Below are positions 6,832 to 13,863 of a DNA stretch of 16,331 nucleotides, in pieces. The DNA comes from CAVRZY01 sp963725415 (lineage in GTDB: Bacteria > Acidobacteriota > Terriglobia > Bryobacterales > Bryobacteraceae): assembly GCA_963725415.1 (NCBI GenBank), contig CAVRZY010000247.1:1-16331 (forward strand), read 5' to 3'. Positions within the stretch are counted from its first letter, which is position 1. Each line of letters starts with the position of its first letter. The translations under genes and the position numbers were made by a program. The notes under the pieces were generated by a model. The model was not told where the DNA came from, ran no database searches, and saw only the letters and a list, made by a program, of their open reading frames with translations.

Positions 6832-8058
6832 TCAGGTGGTCCGCCGCTCCAAGCGCTCCGCCCACTTGATGCGGCCGGTCATCTGCATCACCACGAACAG
6901 CGTCAGGATCGAGCCGACGGTGATGGCCAGGCCGGTGAAGCCTTTGAAGAAGAAGGCGTAGGAGAACAACACCAGGTAGATGAACTGGGCGGTGCCCGCC
7001 TCCAGGGCCGCGAAGCGCATCCCCACCGCCAGCCGCAGGTAGCTCACCACCAGGAAGATCGACACCGCCGAGCAGATGGCGAAGGCGGCGTGAATCGAGA
7101 TGTGGTCCACCAGGTAGGCCAGCAGCAGGTGGAAGGAGAAGAACGCGGCGGCCAGGAAGAAGTAGTTCATCGGGTGCAGCTCGATGCGGCGCAGAGTGGT
7201 GATGATGAACATCAGGAAGAAGAAGAAGAACAGGGACACGGGGGCGAAGTAGCTGATCTGGCCGGCCAGCGGGCCGGGCTGGAGCTTCTCCGGCATGGCC
7301 ATGCCGATCTGGAATCCCGAAACCAGGTTCTTGTAAGCCCAGGTAAGTTCCCAACCACCGGCGGTCTGGCGCTTCTGCGACGGGGAGAGCGTGTTCTCGG
7401 GGAAATCGATGTCCCTGAAGTTGGTGGTCATCCGCAAAGTGAAATCCCGCGCCTGCGTCACGTCGCTGCCGAAACTGTAACGCCAGGAATCGAGGCCCTG
7501 GGAGCGGTAGGAGACATCGAACACGGCGGTTTTTCCGGTGGCCACGCGGACCACTCCCGACGCCGTTTTCTCGTTGCCGGACGGAAGCGGCACGCCATCC
7601 ACGGCTAACTGCAAATCGTCGTAAACGGCGCGGGCCACCGGAAAATGAAACGTGAAAGTGACCGGTTGTTCCCGGTCGGAGGAGTTACGGAACACGTATC
7701 TGGCGGCGAAGGCCACCTGGTAGGTGCTGTACCAAAGCAGGCCCTTCTGCCGGTGTTCCAGATCCAGGGCCACGTTGATCCGGCTGCTCTCCAGAGGCAG
7801 GGGATGCCCGACCGTCTGCGGTATCGTGCGTACCACCGTCTTTCCGTCCACGAGGCTCTCGGTGGTTTGAGGGATGACTTCCTGGTAGCAGGCCGAGGGG
7901 GGCTTCTGCTCGTGCGGCGCGCCCCAGCTGGAGACCACCTTGCCTTTCAGGCCGGCAAAGGAAGAGTAGGTTCGGGAGAAGATGGTGGTGCCCAGGATAG
8001 CCCAGGCGAAGGCGGTGCAGAAGAAGATGGCGGTAATGGCAGCGATGCGCTTGATCAT
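6832..8058 (-). CDS. CreD-like inner membrane protein
   Basis: The 408-residue protein has an N-terminal membrane segment (IAAITAIFFCTAFAWAILG), a long extracytoplasmic beta-rich region (about 28-265) and a C-terminal cluster of five or so membrane helices from PVSLFFFFFLMFIITTL onward. LHPMNYFFLAAAFFSFHLLL and the terminal GRIKWAERL fit the CreD family (PF06123), whose E. coli member is an inner-membrane protein of the CreBC regulon; its biochemical role is unknown. The start lies 7 nt after a CATAAT box with an 18-bp spacer to a TTGACA box, so the transcript may be nearly leaderless. No creBC two-component genes are in the window. The same 3' end is duplicated beside nrfH, linking this gene historically with nrfHA. 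Confidence 0.8.
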   Translation of the reverse strand: MIKRIAAITAIFFCTAFAWAILGTTIFSRTYSSFAGLKGKVVSSWGAPHEQKPPSACYQEVIPQTTESLVDGKTVVRTIPQTVGHPLPLESSRINVALDLEHRQKGLLWYSTYQVAFAARYVFRNSSDREQPVTFTFHFPVARAVYDDLQLAVDGVPLPSGNEKTASGVVRVATGKTAVFDVSYRSQGLDSWRYSFGSDVTQARDFTLRMTTNFRDIDFPENTLSPSQKRQTAGGWELTWAYKNLVSGFQIGMAMPEKLQPGPLAGQISYFAPVSLFFFFFLMFIITTLRRIELHPMNYFFLAAAFFSFHLLLAYLVDHISIHAAFAICSAVSIFLVVSYLRLAVGMRFAALEAGTAQFIYLVLFSYAFFFKGFTGLAITVGSILTLFVVMQMTGRIKWAERLERRTT

Positions 8059-8065
8059 GCCCCTG

Positions 8066-8095
8066 ATTATGCGGCCAGGCGCACGTTGTTGTCAA
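8066..8095 (-). promoter_or_regulatory. Promoter of the creD-like gene
   Basis: On the minus strand TTGACA (8095-8090) is separated by 18 bp from CATAAT (8071-8066), only 7 nt before the ATG. The -35 box overlaps the -35 box of the divergent cupin promoter. Confidence 0.5.
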
Positions 8096-8119
8096 GTACT
8101 TTTCAATGCAAAGTAGGCT
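8089..8119 (+). promoter_or_regulatory. Promoter of the cupin gene
   Basis: TTGTCA (8089-8094) and TAGGCT (8114-8119) are separated by 19 bp, 14 nt before the cupin ATG. The spacing is long, as in promoters that need or are blocked by a DNA-distorting regulator. Confidence 0.4.
8097..8115. promoter_or_regulatory. Palindromic operator, PadR-type in appearance
   Basis: The 19-bp sequence TACTTTTCAATGCAAAGTA is an inverted repeat TACTTT-n-CA-n-TG-n-AAAGTA with one mismatched pair beside the centre. It lies in the spacer of the cupin promoter and just upstream of the creD -35 box, ideal for repression of both. From memory, similar AGTACTTTG/CAAAGTACT palindromes precede PadR-controlled genes in Acidobacteriota. 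No regulator gene is in the window. Confidence 0.5.
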
Positions 8120-8133
8120 ACACTGGACCCTAT

Positions 8134-8480
8134 ATGAACCTCTACAACTGGAACCAGGTCCAAATGGAACAACTCAACCCGCTGTTCGCCCGCCAGGTGA
8201 TTCACGGCCAGAACATGACGGTCGCCAAAGTCCACCTGAAAGGGGGCGCCGTGGTGCCGCCGCACAGCCACGAAAGCGAGCAAATCACCGTCCTGGAACG
8301 CGGCCGGCTGCGGTTCACGGTGGGTGACCAGCAGGCCCTGTTGCGACCGGGCAGGCCTTGCATATCCCCTCCCATGTCCCGCACAGCGTGGAGGCCCTGG
8401 AGGACAGCCTGGCGCTGGATCTGTTCTCACCGCCCCGCGAGGACTGGCGGCGCGGCGACGACGCCTACCTGCGCAGGTAG
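8134..8480 (+). CDS. Small cupin-domain protein (one frameshift)
   Basis: Translation MNLYNWNQVQMEQLNPLFAR runs through the cupin metal motif PPHSHESEQITVLERGRLRF and then breaks near 8352. Adding one base restores GEALHIPSHVPHSVEALEDS and LALDLFSPPREDWRRGDDAY, ending at TAG 8478-8480, about 115 residues in all. Both cupin motifs are then complete: His-x-His with Glu in motif 1 and the final His in HVPHSV of motif 2. Such single-domain cupins bind a metal and act as small isomerases, dioxygenases or sensors; the substrate cannot be predicted. The clean recovery by one base suggests a sequencing indel. The gene is divergent from creD with a shared operator region and convergent with the phosphatase gene. 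Confidence 0.75.
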
Positions 8481-8491
8481 CCCGGCCAGTC

Positions 8492-8513
8492 TGACAGGCC
8501 ATGGGCCTGTCCT
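8492..8513. repeat. Hairpin repeat copy A, between convergent genes
   Basis: GACAGGCC and GGCCTGTC form a perfect 8-bp stem with a 3-nt loop (8493-8511). The 22-bp sequence matches 10452-10473 in 20 positions, same orientation. It lies between the 3' ends of the cupin and phosphatase genes and might terminate transcription, although no T-run follows. Confidence 0.5.
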
Positions 8514-8540
8514 ACCCGTTCAGGGCGATGGTCGGGCCGA

Positions 8541-10187
8541 TCATTCTGCTGTCCGGCGGGCCACTACCACGGTGATGTCGTCGGCGACGGGGGAGCCGGC
8601 GTACCAGCTCTCGACGGCATCATGCACCGCGTCCATGATGGCGTCGGCCGAGTCGTGAGCGTGTTGCTTCAGGATTTCGATGAGGCGGTCTTCGCCGAAT
8701 TCTTCGCCGTCGGGAGCGGTCGCTTCAGTGACGCCGTCGCTATAGAGAAGCAGCACCTCGCCAGCCTCCAGGCAGCAGCGATCCTCCTCGAAGCTCAGCT
8801 CAGGCAGCAGGCCCAGAACGGGGCCTCCGCTTTCCAGGCGCAGCACCTCGCCGTCCTTCCGAATCAGTAGCGGCGGATTGTGCCCCGCGTTGCAGTAAAT
8901 CAATTCGCCGCTTTGCGGATCCAGAACACAGAAGAAAAGCGTGACGAAACGATTGCCCGGGCAAGTGGCGGCCAGGCTGCGGTTCAAGCGGGTCACCGCG
9001 GTGGCCGGACCGCAGGCGGTTTCGGTGATGGCATGGACCTTGGACTGAAGGCAAGTCATCATCAGGGCCGCGGGCATGCCTTTACCGGCCACGTCGCCGA
9101 TCACCACAGCGACCTTCCCATCGGGATAGAGGAGGAAATCGTAGTAGTCTCCTCCCACGGTGCGGCAAGGGGCGTTGTATCCAGCCAGGTCAACGCCGGG
9201 CATGGAAGGCGCGCTCTCGGGCAGGAAGCGGCGCTGGATCTCGGCCGCTTGCTGGAGTTCGGCGGCCATGATCCGCTCGACCTGTTCGACTTCCGACAGG
9301 CGCTCCCGCTCGATGCGAATGGCGGCCACATTGGCCATCACGGTGAGCAGGTTCAGATCGTCCACCGAGAATTCCCGCAGCAACTGCGGCGTGTCCACGT
9401 AGATCAGACCGATGACCCGATCGTCGGTCTGGAGCGGCGCCGCCATCAAAGTCCGAACGCCGTGGGAGACGATGCTGCCCCTATTGCGGAGGGCCTCGTC
9501 TTGCCGGATATCTTGAATCAGGACCGAAGTCTTGCCTTCCACAACGCGATCGCGCACGGCGGTGCTGATGCGGAAGCTCTCCCCCCGGGAGGCCTGGACG
9601 GCCAGGCGCTCCCTCTCCAGAGTCAGCAGGACTCCCCGCTGCGCTCCCACGGCTTCAATGGACAAGTCCAGAATGACCTGAAACAGCTCGCACAGCGGAC
9701 GGCGCTCAGCCAGTTCGCGTCCTGCGCGCATCAGGGCGGCGATTGGAGTTCCCCACTGGGTCGGCGGCTGGCCCGGCGTGGGCTGGATCTCCACGCCGTT
9801 GCCCGACAGCAGGCGCTCCAGAGTGGTGCTGACTGTGGCGCCGGTGGGGGCCGGCACTCCTTCGAACAGAACCGTCTTGTCCAGGGCAGTCTCGGCGGGC
9901 TCGAACGTCAGGCAGACGCGGCTGGCGACGATGCGGTCGCCAGGGCGCAAGCGGTGTGGTTGGGAGAGGCGCTCCCCATTGACGAAGGTGCCGTTCTTGC
10001 TCCCCAAGTCCCGGACCGTCCACTCCTCCCCGAAACGCTCCAGCAGCATGTGGCGGCGCGAGAGGCCCACATCGTCGGCATAGCACAACTCGTTGTCCAC
10101 AGACCTGCCCAGCGAGTACTGGTTGCCCTCCAGCGGCAGCGCCTGCTTCTTCCCGTCAGCAGTAGTGATCGCGAGTTCGCGGGCCAT
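8541..10187 (-). CDS. FHA-GAF-PP2C (RsbU/SpoIIE-type) serine phosphatase
   Basis: The 548-residue cytoplasmic protein has three domains. The FHA domain (about 1-95) keeps GRS (27-29), SRRH (43-46) and NG (65-66), which bind phosphothreonine. The GAF domain (about 160-295) ends in ADD-like core sequences such as LMAAPLQTDDRVIGLIYVD. A coiled-coil linker (about 295-325) leads to the SpoIIE-type PP2C domain (about 335-546) with GGDYYDF, GDVAGKGMPAAL, NAGHNPPLL, LLLYSDGVTEA and DDITVVVA, so all metal-binding aspartates (347, 365, 484, 537) are present. Such proteins dephosphorylate anti-anti-sigma factors; none is encoded here. The FHA partner may be a Ser/Thr kinase elsewhere. A 210-bp inverted-repeat element ends 51 bp upstream of the ATG and may affect expression. 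Confidence 0.93.
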   Translation of the reverse strand: MARELAITTADGKKQALPLEGNQYSLGRSVDNELCYADDVGLSRRHMLLERFGEEWTVRDLGSKNGTFVNGERLSQPHRLRPGDRIVASRVCLTFEPAETALDKTVLFEGVPAPTGATVSTTLERLLSGNGVEIQPTPGQPPTQWGTPIAALMRAGRELAERRPLCELFQVILDLSIEAVGAQRGVLLTLERERLAVQASRGESFRISTAVRDRVVEGKTSVLIQDIRQDEALRNRGSIVSHGVRTLMAAPLQTDDRVIGLIYVDTPQLLREFSVDDLNLLTVMANVAAIRIERERLSEVEQVERIMAAELQQAAEIQRRFLPESAPSMPGVDLAGYNAPCRTVGGDYYDFLLYPDGKVAVVIGDVAGKGMPAALMMTCLQSKVHAITETACGPATAVTRLNRSLAATCPGNRFVTLFFCVLDPQSGELIYCNAGHNPPLLIRKDGEVLRLESGGPVLGLLPELSFEEDRCCLEAGEVLLLYSDGVTEATAPDGEEFGEDRLIEILKQHAHDSADAIMDAVHDAVESWYAGSPVADDITVVVARRTAE

Positions 10188-10237
10188 GGATGCTATTGTC
10201 GCTCTTCTGGGGCCGGGCTGGGGGGCTGTGGGCGTGG

Positions 10238-10447
10238 CCTAGTCCGGATTTCTCATCGTGCGGGACCCTGAGTGCGCACTCAACTTCGTGGCGCAGCCTC
10301 TCCAGGCTGCCGTCTCGGCACTCGTGCCGAGACATGCTGTCATTGGCGCAGTGGAGCAATGGCGTCGAGACGAGTCTCGACGCAGCAGGCTGAAGCCCGC
10401 TCCACAAGTGGATCAGACCCGTGGTCCGATGAGAAATCCGGGCTAGG
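10238..10447. mobile_element. 210-bp inverted-repeat element packed with hairpins
   Basis: The 21-bp ends at 10238-10258 and 10427-10447 are inverted copies with 20 of 21 bases matching (core CCGGATTTCTCATCG). CTAG at 10239-10242 and 10443-10446 could be a 4-bp target duplication; TA is the alternative. Inside are GCAGCCT/AGGCTGC (10293-10310), a perfect 10-bp stem GTCTCGGCAC/GTGCCGAGAC with a 2-nt loop (10312-10333), another perfect 10-bp stem GCGTCGAGAC/GTCTCGACGC with a 2-nt loop (10362-10383), and GTGGAGC/GCTCCAC (10351-10357 with 10399-10405) enclosing the latter. No protein is encoded. This accounts for the 255-bp gap between the phosphatase and esterase genes. It may be a non-autonomous element or a structured RNA-like repeat. 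Confidence 0.6.
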
Positions 10448-12218
10448 GTCCTGACAGGCCCTGGGCCTGGCCTGCCAGTCTCAGGGCGGCTTGGAGGCCG
10501 CCGGCTCTCTGGATTCCGGGCACGAAGAAGCGCTGGATGAAATCTTCGTCGCGGCCTTTGAAGCCTGCGAGATCGGCGTCGAGCTGTACTTCGAGCGGGG
10601 CGAGGGCCGCGGCGAATAAAGCCCACACGCCGGCTTTGCCCAGCCCGATCAGTTGAATCTTTCCAGCGCGCTTCGCGCTGAGGAACTTGAGCGCCGTCAA
10701 GATGTCCTGGACGCGATTGGCATCGTCGCTGCGATTGAAGGTGAGGAAGTAGCGGTGCGAGCGGTCGCGGGGCGCCACGGCCGAGCCGGTTTGAAAGGCG
10801 TCGATCATCAGGACGGAGTGCCTGGACTGGATCAGCTCGCGGACGGCGGGCGAAGTGCGCGCCTGTTCGGCGCCCTCGGGATGGACCGCCAAGGCAACTC
10901 CTTGCCCGCTTCCCGGCATCCACAGGCCGGGGACGCGGTCGCCTTTTCCCGCCCGGCTTAGAACCACCTTTTCGCCGCTGATTTCGCTCAGGACTTCGGC
11001 GGGCCATTCCGCGCCAAGAGAGTAGCTGAGGCGCTCGCGAAGCGCTTTGGGATCGGCAACCGCGACCTGGCGCCGGGAGGCCTCTTTCCATTGACTGAAG
11101 AGCGCCTCGTAGCTGAGAGCGTTGGCCGGAAGCGTGCGGTTGTGCAGCGCCAGCATGTCCTGAAGTTTCTCGACACGAATGTTCTTCTCGGAATACTTCT
11201 TCGCGTCAGTATCGCCGAGGATGTGCTTGGCGAAAAAGCGGTAGACCGCCTCGCGGCTGGCCTGGTTGTAGTTGTGCGGCGCGTCGATGTGGACGTTCTC
11301 GAGGTTGTCCGGCTTCCCATACAGCTCGTAGATGTGGCGGACGGCAGGGAACTCCTCGCGCGGGGTGTTGCGGGTCCAATCGCCGGTGGCGGACACCATG
11401 AGCATGGGGCGGGGCGCCATGATGGCGCCGATTTCCACGTTGAAAGCGCCAACCCGCAGGTTGGGGGCGTTCTCGCAAGGCGAGCCGCCCTGCATGATGG
11501 CGGAGATCATGTTCACCGGCGCGGACCACTTGACGCGGTCGTCCACGGCGCACAGCAAGAACGTCTGCGTGCCCCCGCCGGATGCGCCGGTCATGGCGAT
11601 ACGTTCCGGATCAACCTCGGGGAGAGATTGTAGAAAGTCCACCACGCGGGTCGAGTTCCACAACTGGAGTCCCAGCGGGCCGAAGGACCAGAGCTGCTCG
11701 GCGGGGCCGCCGAAGGCGTGCGGGGTCTGAATGGTGTCGTTGTAGCCCACCATGTCGTAGGCCAGCACGACGTAGCCCTGCCGGGCGAGGTTGATCGAGC
11801 GGGCCGGAATCGAGCCCAGGGGTTGATGTTCGAGACGTCCGTAGTTCCAATGTCCATGAGGAGTCGCCACGCCGGGAAATTTCCCCGTCTTGCCCAGGGG
11901 CCGGTAGAGGTTGCCTCCCAGATAATAGCCCGGCAGGGTCTCCAGCAAAACCTTTTCGATCGAGTAATCCTTGTTCTCGATTCGCCCGAAGATCTGCGGA
12001 TGGAGGGGCGTTTTCTCCGGCATGGGGAGCAATCCCGCGGCCGAAAGAATCTGCTTTCGGAGATGGGCCTTGCGGGCCTCCCATTCCGCCAGCGTCTTGT
12101 ACTCCGGCATGCTGAAGTGCGTGTCGCTGTTGGGAGTGTAAGTGTTTCGAATATCTTGAGCGGGAACCTGGGCCCACAGGCCTGCCGCAAACAGAATGCC
12201 GCTGCACAATAGTCGCAT
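10443..12218 (-). CDS. Secreted alpha/beta-hydrolase, acetylxylan-esterase-like
   Basis: The 591-residue protein starts with a signal peptide (MRLLCSGILFAAGLWAQ). The alpha/beta-hydrolase core covers about residues 90-335: GYYLGGNLYRP, PHGHW, nucleophile motif MTGASGGGTQ (Ser213), MVSATGDWTRN (candidate acid Asp280) and APHNYNQ (candidate catalytic His315). This arrangement is common in acetylxylan-esterase-like hydrolases of soil bacteria that deacylate plant or microbial polysaccharides. Residues 430-575 (VALAVHPEGAEQARTSPAV, then GLGKAGVWALFAAALAP) look like a second, degenerate hydrolase-fold domain. The C-terminal tail is odd: its last residues are encoded by a hairpin repeat and the TAG stop lies in the CTAG end of an inverted-repeat element, so the original C-terminus may be lost. 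It is divergent from the isomerase-like gene. Confidence 0.85.
   Translation of the reverse strand: MRLLCSGILFAAGLWAQVPAQDIRNTYTPNSDTHFSMPEYKTLAEWEARKAHLRKQILSAAGLLPMPEKTPLHPQIFGRIENKDYSIEKVLLETLPGYYLGGNLYRPLGKTGKFPGVATPHGHWNYGRLEHQPLGSIPARSINLARQGYVVLAYDMVGYNDTIQTPHAFGGPAEQLWSFGPLGLQLWNSTRVVDFLQSLPEVDPERIAMTGASGGGTQTFLLCAVDDRVKWSAPVNMISAIMQGGSPCENAPNLRVGAFNVEIGAIMAPRPMLMVSATGDWTRNTPREEFPAVRHIYELYGKPDNLENVHIDAPHNYNQASREAVYRFFAKHILGDTDAKKYSEKNIRVEKLQDMLALHNRTLPANALSYEALFSQWKEASRRQVAVADPKALRERLSYSLGAEWPAEVLSEISGEKVVLSRAGKGDRVPGLWMPGSGQGVALAVHPEGAEQARTSPAVRELIQSRHSVLMIDAFQTGSAVAPRDRSHRYFLTFNRSDDANRVQDILTALKFLSAKRAGKIQLIGLGKAGVWALFAAALAPLEVQLDADLAGFKGRDEDFIQRFFVPGIQRAGGLQAALRLAGQAQGLSGP
10452..10473. 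repeat. Hairpin repeat copy B, inside the esterase 3' end
   Basis: This 22-bp sequence matches 8492-8513 in 20 positions, with the stem shortened by the changes. It encodes the last residues of the esterase (AQGLSGP region) immediately before the stop provided by the inverted-repeat element. Confidence 0.45.
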
Positions 12219-12226
12219 AGCAGGGA

Positions 12227-12255
12227 ACTATAGCAGGCGCCAGGCCCCAGTGGAA
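12227..12255 (-). promoter_or_regulatory. Possible promoter of the esterase gene
   Basis: On the minus strand TATAGT (12232-12227) lies 8 nt before the ATG, with TTCCAC 17 bp further upstream (12255-12250). The -10 box is good and the -35 weak. No Shine-Dalgarno fits in the remaining 8 nt, so the message may be leaderless. Confidence 0.4.
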
Positions 12256-12317
12256 AGCCCGCGTGGGAAACTGGGAAGGGCAGGATTTCGGTCAGGTTCT
12301 TTGAAAGGAGAGGACAG

Positions 12318-13850
12318 ATGAATCGACGTGGGCTGTTAGGCGGAGGGCTCCAAGCGCTGGTGGGCGGGCAGCTCCTCGCGAAGGCTTCAGATGCGCAGCC
12401 GTGCGAAGGGTGCGTTGCCGCCAGCCTGCCGGTGGCGGCTTCGCCGGACGCGAAGTTGACCGTGAAACCCGTCATGACGGCCATGATTCACACCGGCGTG
12501 TGGGAAGGCCCATGCCGCTTCAATGTCGTCAGTGTCGCCAAAGAGGCGGAGAATGCGAAGCGGGCCTACGACAACTGGGTGAAGGCGGTCCGATCGGGCA
12601 AATTCAATTTCGGCGATCAGGCCGAGCTGATGGAGCCCCACCTCATCACCTTCGCGGAAGACTTCACCCTGCCGGCGGCACAACTTCTGCCGTTGGAGCA
12701 GGAGAGCGGAAAGACGGATGTGTACTTCATCAGTCCGGGAGGCTCTTCGATCGCAACCTTCGATATTGCGAGGCGCTTTCACAAACCGGCTATTCTGTTC
12801 GGGTTGGACTGCCGGACGGTTGACATCGCCGCCTATGCCAAAACCAGGGGCGAGGAGATCTTCGTCGTCAACGACAATGAGGAACTGCGGAAGACGCTTT
12901 CTTTGCTGCGCGCCCTCAAGGTGTTTCGCAACACCAGGATACTGTTTCCCACCAATCGGGGCTTTCCGTCGGTCGCCTCGCTGACCGGCGTCAGCGATCT
13001 TCAGGACCTGGAGAACAGGCTGGGCGTCGTGGTGAAGATGATCTCATACAAAGTGTTGTCCGAGGAAATGGAACGGACCCTCAACAACAGGAGCGAACAG
13101 CAGAAAGCCGAGCAGGCCGCTGACGAGCTGATCGGGAATGCCGAGCACTCGTATCTGGACCGGAAATATGTCGTCCGAAGCGTGCAATTCCATCAGACCA
13201 TCAGTACCTTGATGAATGCCCACGGCTGCAACGCGTTCACGATTGAGTGCTTCGAGTTTTGCAGCAGCCGGCTTCCCGAGAAGTGGAAAATCACGCCATG
13301 CCTGGTTCATGCGCTGTTCAAGGATCGCGGGCTGGCTTCCGCCTGCGAGGGTGATCTGGGCGCTCTGCTGGGGATGCGGTTGCTGATGTCCGTTTCCGGT
13401 AAATCCTCCCACCTGGGAAACATGTTCCTTCGGGACGGAAACTCCGTGGTGATCAATCACAGCGCCCCCGGAATCAAGATGAACGGATTCGACCGGCCGG
13501 GATTGCCTTACAAGCTCGGGCGCTTCACGCGGTCGGGCTGGGGCGCCAAGGTGGTGGTTGATTTCATGGGCAACAGCGAGAAGAGGGTCACGGTGGCGCG
13601 CATGCATCCAAGTGCGCGGAAGTTACTGGTGATGAAAGGACAACTGGTCGGATCCGAGGGGTGGGACAAGGACCTTCTGGGCTGCTCGGTGACAGCAATC
13701 ATCAGGCCGGTGGAAAGCGGCGACGGAAAGAAGTTTGTGCGGAGACAAACGGAGTACGGCAACCATCTTGTCTGGGTGTACGGCGATTACTCGGCGGAAA
13801 TGGAGCAGCTTGGCAGATTGATGGATCTGGAGGTTGAAGTCATCGCCTGA
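12318..13850 (+). CDS. Tat-exported L-fucose/L-arabinose isomerase-fold protein, probable non-canonical metal site
   Basis: The 510-residue product begins MNRRGLLGGGLQALVGGQLL with twin arginines and a hydrophobic stretch ending near AKASDA, fitting a Tat signal. GGAG in AAAGGAG lies 8 nt before the ATG. The body resembles FucI/AraA-like proteins: DVYFISPGGSSIATFDIARR and the C-terminal hallmark SACEGDLGALLGMRLLMSVS. Aligning from memory with E. coli FucI (ENDSLNG...TG...FAD), Glu344 matches metal ligand Glu337, while the position of Asp361, 24 residues later, is Asn368. His381 (VINHSAP) may be another site residue. Sugar isomerases are normally cytoplasmic, so export plus loss of a ligand suggests binding or a different reaction. 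Its stop is 13 bp from that of the convergent glycosidase-like gene. Confidence 0.75.
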   Translation: MNRRGLLGGGLQALVGGQLLAKASDAQPCEGCVAASLPVAASPDAKLTVKPVMTAMIHTGVWEGPCRFNVVSVAKEAENAKRAYDNWVKAVRSGKFNFGDQAELMEPHLITFAEDFTLPAAQLLPLEQESGKTDVYFISPGGSSIATFDIARRFHKPAILFGLDCRTVDIAAYAKTRGEEIFVVNDNEELRKTLSLLRALKVFRNTRILFPTNRGFPSVASLTGVSDLQDLENRLGVVVKMISYKVLSEEMERTLNNRSEQQKAEQAADELIGNAEHSYLDRKYVVRSVQFHQTISTLMNAHGCNAFTIECFEFCSSRLPEKWKITPCLVHALFKDRGLASACEGDLGALLGMRLLMSVSGKSSHLGNMFLRDGNSVVINHSAPGIKMNGFDRPGLPYKLGRFTRSGWGAKVVVDFMGNSEKRVTVARMHPSARKLLVMKGQLVGSEGWDKDLLGCSVTAIIRPVESGDGKKFVRRQTEYGNHLVWVYGDYSAEMEQLGRLMDLEVEVIA

Positions 13851-13863
13851 GAGCAGCGCCGGG

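Noticed and set aside
8880..10271. 463-codon open frame opposite the phosphatase gene
   Set aside because: Antisense shadow of a gene with complete FHA, GAF and PP2C motifs.
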